Assembly (NCBI GenBank): GCA_020061965.1
Contig: JAGUXG010000212.1
Span: 1 to 5,399 of the forward strand
DNA length: 5,399 nt
Direction of reading: 5' to 3'
Source of the DNA: a bacterium
Lineage (GTDB): Bacteria; UBA9089; UBA9088; JAGUXG01
In this document: positions 1-4,483 of the stretch, piece by piece
Layout: the number at the start of each line of letters is the position of its first letter
Position numbering within the stretch: the stretch's first letter is position 1
The notes under the pieces: generated by a model
Database searches by the model: none
Seen by the model: only the letters and a program-made list of their open reading frames with translations
Told to the model about the DNA's origin: nothing
Position numbers and translations under genes: made by a program

Positions 1-43
1 AAGTTTACCGAAAAAATATGTGATAAAAGGGAGGATAGGATTC

Positions 44-109
44 AAGGGTTTAAGTGATGGATTTCCTTGATTTCATCTCATCCTTGACCCCTCGACCACT
101 TGAACCCTT
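44..109. repeat. Imperfect long-armed inverted repeat with short repeated units, downstream of the cyclase gene
   Basis: AAGGGTTTAAGTG (44-56) pairs with CACTTGAACCCTT (97-109) at 12 of 13 positions across a 40-base loop. The loop holds a direct repeat of TCCTTGA (64-70 and 81-87), and from 81 to 112 an octamer-like register (TCCTTGAC, CCCTCGAC, CACTTGAA, CCCTTTTA) is visible. It lies 62 bases or more past the cyclase stop. There is no T-run after the left arm on the minus strand, so a standard intrinsic terminator is not supported. It may be a dispersed intergenic repeat. In the rest of 1-170 I see no gene, only a weak hairpin (ATCTG at 154-158, CAGAT at 167-171) that touches the cyclase stop codon. 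Confidence 0.5.
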
Positions 110-170
110 TTAAGAACAAAATTTTTACTAGACCTGATTTCTTCTCGGTATACATCTGAAGACTTACAGA

Positions 171-1451
171 TTATTTAACGGCATCAAACTCCCATACTTC
201 CATCTTGCCAGTTATCCCTTTCAGATCAAACTGGCCAAGGAAATGAATCGAGACCTTATCCCGCACCCAATCCATGCTTGCCTTACTCAGAAGAATCTTT
301 GAGCCAGTAGATGACCTGGCCACCTCATCCTCTATCCTTTTTGCCACATTAAGGACATAGCCCTTTGCCCTTTCTTTGGTTGAACCTGGGTATAGACCAA
401 CCTTACAAGAACCTGTGTGGATACCGAATCTCATACCGAATAACTCCTTACCCTCAATCCTTCTCCTTTGATTGTAAGATATATTGGGAAAGGCCTCCTT
501 TATTCGTAAAGAGGTCTTCACTGCCCTCATCACATCAATACTTGCAGAACCTGAGAAGAACTGAACCATTATGCCATCCCCATAAGTTTCGTAATATGAA
601 GCATAGAACTCAGAGAAGATCTTAAGCATCATTGAGTCAAACTCACGGATGAACTTGTCATACTCATCCTGATTAAGAATATCAGCAATAGGTGTAGAGC
701 CAGCAATATCACCAAAGAGAATGGTAACGGACATCTCTCTTGTATCCTCTGCCTCTTCTTTCACCATCTCTTCACGAACAGTAGGTTCATGAATCATCCT
801 CTCTGCCTCTCTTTGACACTGGTCACCCTCATCCCATCTTCCCATCCTTTTCAACAGAACGCTCTTATTGTGCCAGGCCTGGGTATAGGAAGGGTCTATC
901 CTGATGGCCTCATTGTAGGAGAGCAAAGCATCTTCATATTTATGTACCTTTCCCAGAAGTAACCCCCTGTTGCACCACGCAGAGATATTATCTGATCTAA
1001 GTTTAATTGCCTCATCAAAGCAGACTATGGCATTCTTATAATTTCCTTCTTCCATAAAGAGCACACCTTTATTACACCAGACTTGAGAATATTTTGGATC
1101 AAGTTCTAATGCCTTGTCATAACAGATAAGGGCTTTCTTTGTCTCCTTCAAGCTGACATAGACTACACCCTTATTACACCAAGTATGGGCATCTGATGGG
1201 TCTAACTCTAATGCTTTATCATAGCAATCAATGGCTCTTTTGTAGTCCTTTATCTTATAAAGGTCATTACCTTTGGCAAACCATATCTTTGCTTCCATAG
1301 CTCTATTTCCCATAGTAGAGTATTTTACAAATTTTATCATAAGATTATCAAGATATTTTCTTGCTAAGAGAGCAAGAAAATAAAGTTTTTTTCTAAAAGG
1401 CAATCCCTTTAGTCTTAACTGAGGGTGTAAAAAAGGTAACACTTTACCCAT
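171..1451 (-). CDS. TPR-repeat protein with C-terminal class III adenylate/guanylate cyclase domain
   Basis: The protein (up to 426 residues, no membrane helix) would make a cyclic nucleotide from a nucleoside triphosphate in the cytoplasm. Residues 54-220 are five TPR units of 34 residues with the pattern W.NKG...... Y..A...Y..A..LDP, a protein-binding solenoid. A short charged linker leads to the cyclase domain at about 240-425. Metal-binding Asp248 (FGDIAGS) and Asp292 (YGDGIM) are 44 residues apart, as in class III enzymes. The transition-state pair Asn368 and Arg372 (LNVAKR) and a late LKG are present, so catalysis looks intact. The two positions that select the base read Glu288 and Arg361 instead of the usual Lys and Asp or Thr, so the product is open. 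The start is uncertain: ATG at 1451 has no ribosome binding site, and residues 1-46 match no domain I know and encode a perfect hairpin. ATG at 1313 or 1298 would begin right before the TPRs. The gene follows nadC and seems to have its own promoter. Confidence 0.9.
   Translation of the reverse strand: MGKVLPFLHPQLRLKGLPFRKKLYFLALLARKYLDNLMIKFVKYSTMGNRAMEAKIWFAKGNDLYKIKDYKRAIDCYDKALELDPSDAHTWCNKGVVYVSLKETKKALICYDKALELDPKYSQVWCNKGVLFMEEGNYKNAIVCFDEAIKLRSDNISAWCNRGLLLGKVHKYEDALLSYNEAIRIDPSYTQAWHNKSVLLKRMGRWDEGDQCQREAERMIHEPTVREEMVKEEAEDTREMSVTILFGDIAGSTPIADILNQDEYDKFIREFDSMMLKIFSEFYASYYETYGDGIMVQFFSGSASIDVMRAVKTSLRIKEAFPNISYNQRRRIEGKELFGMRFGIHTGSCKVGLYPGSTKERAKGYVLNVAKRIEDEVARSSTGSKILLSKASMDWVRDKVSIHFLGQFDLKGITGKMEVWEFDAVK
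1354..1382. other. Perfect 12-base inverted repeat with 5-base loop at the start of the cyclase frame
   Basis: TATTTTCTTGCT (1354-1365) and AGCAAGAAAATA (1371-1382) are exact reverse complements with the loop AAGAG. In the minus-strand transcript this hairpin falls over codons 24-33 of the longest cyclase reading frame, or in the leader if translation starts at the internal ATG at 1340, 1313 or 1298. No T-run follows it on the minus strand, so it is not a terminator for that strand. On the plus strand it is followed a few bases later by seven Ts, the shape of a weak terminator for antisense transcripts. A regulatory leader hairpin or protein-binding site is equally possible. Confidence 0.55.
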
Positions 1452-1489
1452 CTGAAGTAAAATTAAAAAGGAGGGATACTATAATTCTC

Positions 1490-1518
1490 ATAACACTAGT
1501 GCACTATTCATTTGTCAA
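1490..1518 (-). promoter_or_regulatory. Candidate sigma70-type promoter for the TPR-cyclase gene
   Basis: On the minus strand a perfect TTGACA (1518-1513), overlapping the nadC TGA stop, is separated by 17 bases from TGTTAT (1495-1490), a four of six match to the -10 box. Transcription would begin near 1483. The spacer and -10 region contain the overlapping palindromes CACTAGTG (1494-1501) and AGTGCACT (1498-1505), which could form an operator. A better -10 hexamer, TATAGT (1483-1478), lies too far from the -35 to pair with it. The match is by inspection only. Confidence 0.5.
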
Positions 1519-2366
1519 GGTTTTTTATTCCTAATTTTCAGGCTGAAGTCAAGGCAGGGTGCAGAATGGGTCAGTCTTCCGCAAGAGATGATATCAGGGC
1601 CAAGCTCTGCAATCTCTTTTATGTTTGCAAGTTCTATATTTCCTGAGACCTCTATCTCAATATCCTTTGCTTCTTTGATAAGGTCTATCGCCTTTTTCAT
1701 ATCTTCTGGGCTAAAGTTATCCAGCATAATCCGGCAGACACGGCAAGAGATAGCAGTCTTCACCTCTTCTAAACTCTCTGTCTCTACCTCTATGAACCTT
1801 TTTGGATCTATTTTCCTTGCCCTTCTGACAGCCTCTTCTATCCCTCCAGCAATGGCAATATGGTTCTCTTTTATCAGAATCTTATCAAATAGCCCAAATC
1901 TATGGTTTCTGCCTCCACCTGCCAGGACAGCATATTTTTCCATCCTTCGTAAGGTTGGCATCGTCTTTCTTGTGTCATATATTTTGCATTTTCCAGCCAC
2001 AGCATCTACAAACCTTTTGGTCAATGTAGCAATTCCTGATAGCCTCTGGAGAAAATTCAAGGCTGTTCTTTCAGCAGATAAAATTTGTCTTGCCTCTCCG
2101 GAAATGAGCAACACCCTATCTTGAGGAATTAAACATTCGCCATCCTCTTTCAGTCTTTTTACCTCAAGATTATGGTCTTGCTGCCAAAAGACAGCCTGAG
2201 CTATATCTATTCCAGCCAATATTCCATCTTCTTTGACTATTATCTCGCAATCTACACAATATCCTTCTGAAGCGATAGCAGTTGAAGTTATATCCCCTTC
2301 TCCAACATCCTCAGTTAGAGCCATTCTTATGGTAGCACAATCTTCCTCATTCAGCTCATACTTCAT
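1515..2366 (-). CDS. nadC: Quinolinate phosphoribosyltransferase (decarboxylating)
   Basis: NadC (EC 2.4.2.19) joins quinolinate to PRPP and releases CO2, giving nicotinate mononucleotide, the committed step of de novo NAD synthesis; it acts in the cytoplasm as a dimer or hexamer. The 283 residues are of normal length. Seen in order are ALTEDVGEGDIT near the N-terminus, DTRKT at 131-135, AGGGRNHR at 149-156, KILIKENHI at 162-170, FIEVE at 191-195, IMLDN at 213-217, SGNI at 241-244 (usually SGGI) and SCGRLTHS at 261-268, which cover the phosphate- and substrate-binding residues of the barrel. The start is uncertain by three codons: ATG at 2366 is chosen over an in-frame TTG at 2375, and neither has a clear ribosome binding site; an in-frame stop lies just upstream. 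It follows the kinase on the same strand with a gap of about 92 bases, so read-through from the kinase transcript is likely. No nadA or nadB is in view. Confidence 0.97.
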   Translation of the reverse strand: MKYELNEEDCATIRMALTEDVGEGDITSTAIASEGYCVDCEIIVKEDGILAGIDIAQAVFWQQDHNLEVKRLKEDGECLIPQDRVLLISGEARQILSAERTALNFLQRLSGIATLTKRFVDAVAGKCKIYDTRKTMPTLRRMEKYAVLAGGGRNHRFGLFDKILIKENHIAIAGGIEEAVRRARKIDPKRFIEVETESLEEVKTAISCRVCRIMLDNFSPEDMKKAIDLIKEAKDIEIEVSGNIELANIKEIAELGPDIISCGRLTHSAPCLDFSLKIRNKKP

Positions 2367-2404
2367 AGCTATCAACTGATCTGGTCATCTAAGCGCCTAT
2401 GATC

Positions 2405-2447
2405 AAAGACCATGTGACCAGGCACATAGACACCAGACACAAAGCAC
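2405..2447. repeat. Degenerate heptamer array between the kinase and nadC
   Basis: On the plus strand six heptamers follow one another with a single extra base in the middle: AAAGACC, ATGTGAC, CAGGCAC, (A), TAGACAC, CAGACAC and AAAGCAC. The three clearest units share AGRCAC. The array lies wholly in the gap of about 92 bases between the kinase stop and the nadC start. A 7-base inverted repeat (CTGGTCA at 2381-2387, TGACCAG at 2415-2421) partly overlaps it. No good promoter or terminator was found in this gap. The period is visible but the copies are poor, so confidence is moderate. Confidence 0.4.
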
Positions 2448-2458
2448 TTAAATGATTA

Positions 2459-4228
2459 TCAAAACCCTTCTCCCAACCTTTTTATCAGACTCTCTTCGCT
2501 CTCTCCATCTTCAGGAAATGTAGCGATGCCATAAGAGACAAAGATCTTTTTCTCCATAACAACAGAGGGAAAGATGTTCTCATCAACAAAGTAGGTCAAT
2601 CTCTCAGCAACCCTTTGTGCCTCTTCTCTTCCTGTCCGTAAGAGGATGATAAAGAAGCCCTTGTCCTCATACCTTATCACCTTATCGCTGCGATGTATCT
2701 CTTCCCGTATCTTCTTCTCAATCTCTTTGAGCAAATTCTCTTTTTCTAGGGTATTTTTTAGCTCGACTACACCGACAAGCCGAAAGAGAAGGATGGAGAA
2801 AAGCCTTTCCTCAGCCTTTGCCGAGAAGAGCTCGTCCTGAACAGAGAGATGAAAGAATCTGTCAACCTTTGGAAGGCTGACTAAAAACCTTGTGCCTTTT
2901 CCTACAATACTCTCTACCCAAATCTTACCTTTATGGAGGTCAACAAAATGTTTGACGATAGCCAGACCCACCCCAGTTCCCTCAATTACGCCAGCAGTCT
3001 TTGCTCTCTGAAACTTGCCAAAGATTCTGTCAATATCCTCTGCTGGAATCCCTACCCCTGTATCCTCGAAAGCCACAACAATCTCTTCCTCTTCCTCTTT
3101 CGCTATGATAGTAATCCTTCCTTCCTCCGGAGTAAACTTAATGGCGTTTGATAGGAGGTTGATAAAGATATGTTCCAGTCCCTCTTTACTTCCATATATA
3201 TCTACAAGATGATCAGGAATCTTCTTTTCTATCTTTATCTTTTTGGCATCTGCCAGAGTTTTAACAGCAAAGATAGAGTTTTCAATCTCTTCTGTAACAG
3301 AGACTAAGTCCATATCAAACTGAAGCATTCCGGCATCTATCTTTGAGATATCCAAAAGGTTGTTTATCACCCGCAAGAGCCTATCGGAATTCTTCTGTAT
3401 AGTTGCGAGAAACTGTTTTGCCCTTGGCGAAGGATTTTCTGTCTTCTCTATCAGATAGATAACATTGTTGATAGAAGTAAGAGGCGTTCTAAGCTCATGA
3501 GAAACATTACCGATAAGCTCAGATTTTACCCGATCTATCTCCTTTTCTGTGGTTATATCCCTGATGATTGTAGCTGCAGCAAAGAGATTCTCTTCCTCGT
3601 CTTCTATCCGGGAGGCAACAATCTGTAACCACTTACCTATCTTTCTCCCTTCTATCTTCCTGAAAAACTCTATCTCTTCAACTGCGACTTTATCTTTCTT
3701 CTCTATAACTCGATTTACTATATCTATCACTCCACCGTGATGCTGACTGAGAAGATTCTTTTCATCTTTGATGTCAAGAAGTTTAGAGGCAGCAGAGTTG
3801 ATAAGGATAATCTTCTTCGCCGTATCAACAACCAGAACCCCTTCTCCAAGCCCCTGCAAGACAGATTCCAGTTCCTTCTTCTGGGTAGAGGCTAAATGAT
3901 ATGCCTTGTGCCTATCTAAAAGGATGTCAGAGAAGATTTCAGCTAATATTCCTCCCAGAATCTCTACTTCTCCCTTTGTTATCTTCTCAATCTCCTCCGG
4001 AACAGTAGAATCACCCGAGACATCAAGGACAATATCTATCTTTTTTTCCAAAAAACAAGATGCATACCCTGTGTAAGTGGAGATATTATGAGAATGGGCA
4101 GCCTTCATTCCTGCTGCACCTCTATTTAGATCAACCACACCAACAACCTTGATATCCTTGCGAGCCAGAAGTATCTCTAACAGACCCTTTCCCCTCCTGC
4201 CACCCCCAATGATCAAAACATTCTTCAT
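2459..4228 (-). CDS. Soluble sensor histidine kinase: Rossmann - PAS - HisKA - HATPase - degenerate GGDEF
   Basis: This 589-residue kinase has no membrane segment or signal peptide, so it should sense a cytoplasmic cue. Residues 1-100 form a Rossmann-type nucleotide-binding domain: GGGRRG at 8-13 fits GxGxxG, Asp33 ends the second strand (acidic, which favours NAD over NADP), and DIVLDVSG at 65-72 is a typical fourth strand. Residues about 115-230 are a PAS domain ending in a PAC-like IIRDIT. HisKA follows, with the phosphoacceptor His244 in NVSHELRTPL. The ATPase domain has Asn357 and Asn361 (N box), DTGVGIP at 389-395, the F box FGKF at 403-406 and GTGVGL at 417-422, so the kinase looks active. 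Residues about 470-585 resemble a diguanylate cyclase domain, but RYEDKGF stands where RYGGDEF is expected. The start ATG abuts the ferredoxin stop, with GAGGA seven to eight bases upstream. No response regulator is in view. The kinase call is firm; the redox-sensing role is inferred. Confidence 0.93.
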   Translation of the reverse strand: MKNVLIIGGGRRGKGLLEILLARKDIKVVGVVDLNRGAAGMKAAHSHNISTYTGYASCFLEKKIDIVLDVSGDSTVPEEIEKITKGEVEILGGILAEIFSDILLDRHKAYHLASTQKKELESVLQGLGEGVLVVDTAKKIILINSAASKLLDIKDEKNLLSQHHGGVIDIVNRVIEKKDKVAVEEIEFFRKIEGRKIGKWLQIVASRIEDEEENLFAAATIIRDITTEKEIDRVKSELIGNVSHELRTPLTSINNVIYLIEKTENPSPRAKQFLATIQKNSDRLLRVINNLLDISKIDAGMLQFDMDLVSVTEEIENSIFAVKTLADAKKIKIEKKIPDHLVDIYGSKEGLEHIFINLLSNAIKFTPEEGRITIIAKEEEEEIVVAFEDTGVGIPAEDIDRIFGKFQRAKTAGVIEGTGVGLAIVKHFVDLHKGKIWVESIVGKGTRFLVSLPKVDRFFHLSVQDELFSAKAEERLFSILLFRLVGVVELKNTLEKENLLKEIEKKIREEIHRSDKVIRYEDKGFFIILLRTGREEAQRVAERLTYFVDENIFPSVVMEKKIFVSYGIATFPEDGESEESLIKRLGEGF

Positions 4229-4402
4229 TTACTCTTCCTCAATAATTGCACCTACAGGACAAACCTCAGCACAGGTGCCACAATTTGTGCAATCATCAGC
4301 ATTGATCCAATAGGTATCCTCTTTTTCAGTAATAGCCTCTGCTGGGCATTCTTCAGAGCAAACGCCACAAGCAGTGCATTCTTCTGTGATTACATAAGCC
4401 AT
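4229..4402 (-). CDS. Small 2[4Fe-4S] ferredoxin, clostridial type
   Basis: This 57-residue cytoplasmic protein is a low-potential electron carrier. It has two classical cluster motifs of the CxxCxxCxxxCP kind: Cys9, 12, 15 and 19 followed by Pro20, and Cys38, 41, 44 and 48 followed by Pro49. All eight ligands of two [4Fe-4S] clusters are present, and length and spacing match short clostridial ferredoxins, with no extra loop or C-terminal helix. It is strongly acidic, ending in a run of glutamates, as usual for the family. The start is chosen from the strong ribosome binding site. Its TAA stop is followed immediately by the ATG of the histidine kinase, so the two are almost certainly translated together. 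The family identity is clear. Its redox partner is unknown; service to the adjacent kinase is an inference from position, and a general role with ferredoxin oxidoreductases elsewhere is the main alternative. Confidence 0.95.
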   Translation of the reverse strand: MAYVITEECTACGVCSEECPAEAITEKEDTYWINADDCTNCGTCAEVCPVGAIIEEE

Positions 4403-4410
4403 TATCCTCA

Positions 4411-4416
4411 CCTCCT
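4411..4416 (-). promoter_or_regulatory. Strong ribosome binding site that fixes the ferredoxin start
   Basis: AGGAGG (within AAGGAGGTGA, a near perfect match to the 16S anti-Shine-Dalgarno sequence) lies eight bases before the ATG at 4402. The alternative upstream GTG at 4411 lies inside this site and cannot be served by it, so the ATG at 4402 is the better start. Confidence 0.85.
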
Positions 4417-4420
4417 TTTT

Positions 4421-4448
4421 TAAGCTGTAAGCTATAAGTTATAACTTT
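4421..4448. repeat. Tandem heptamer array TAAGCTR with embedded 12-base palindrome
   Basis: Read on the plus strand there are four heptamers in perfect register: TAAGCTG, TAAGCTA, TAAGTTA and TAACTTT. The last two create the perfect palindrome AAGTTATAACTT (4436-4447). The array starts almost exactly at the predicted transcription start of the ferredoxin gene and ends just before its ribosome binding site, so it would form most of the 5' leader. It could be an operator, a leader structure, or a neutral short tandem repeat. There is no T-run after the palindrome on the minus strand, so it is not a terminator of hisD. Confidence 0.6.
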
Positions 4449-4454
4449 TTGCAT

Positions 4455-4483
4455 ATTGTATGAGCCTTCTTTCTTTCCGTCAA
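4455..4483 (-). promoter_or_regulatory. Candidate sigma70-type promoter for the ferredoxin-kinase pair
   Basis: On the minus strand TTGACG (4483-4478) and TACAAT (4460-4455) are separated by exactly 17 bases, each matching the sigma70 consensus at five of six positions. The -35 box overlaps the TGA stop of hisD. Transcription would begin near 4448, about 46 bases before the ferredoxin ATG. This is a sequence match only, but spacing, strength and position right before a gene make it a good candidate. It implies that the ferredoxin and kinase can be expressed independently of hisD. Confidence 0.6.

Noticed and set aside
365..625. Plus-strand frame of 86 codons opposite the cyclase domain
   Set aside because: It is antisense to the conserved metal and transition-state motifs of the cyclase; no recognisable product.
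1064..1230. Similar DNA stretches about 102 bases apart, seen as a possible repeat element
   Set aside because: They are the coding sequence of neighbouring 34-residue TPR units, so protein repeats explain them fully.
1588..2124. Open frame of 178 codons on the plus strand, opposite nadC
   Set aside because: It lies entirely antisense to a clearly recognised nadC; its product is serine- and isoleucine-rich with no motif, as expected from the complement of an acidic and lysine-rich gene.
2646..3740. Several plus-strand frames of 63 to 72 codons opposite the kinase
   Set aside because: All are antisense to the conserved kinase domains, have serine-rich low-information products and no ribosome binding sites worth noting.
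4403..4411. GTG at 4411 as the ferredoxin start, adding three residues
   Set aside because: The GTG overlaps the AGGAGG ribosome binding site, which is ideally spaced for the ATG at 4402.
4436..4447. Palindrome AAGTTATAACTT as an intrinsic terminator of hisD
   Set aside because: It is AT-rich, has no loop and no T-run on the minus strand; it also sits at the predicted start of the next transcript.
4421..4448. Heptamer array considered as a CRISPR array
   Set aside because: The units are only seven bases, directly adjacent, without spacers, and no cas gene is nearby.
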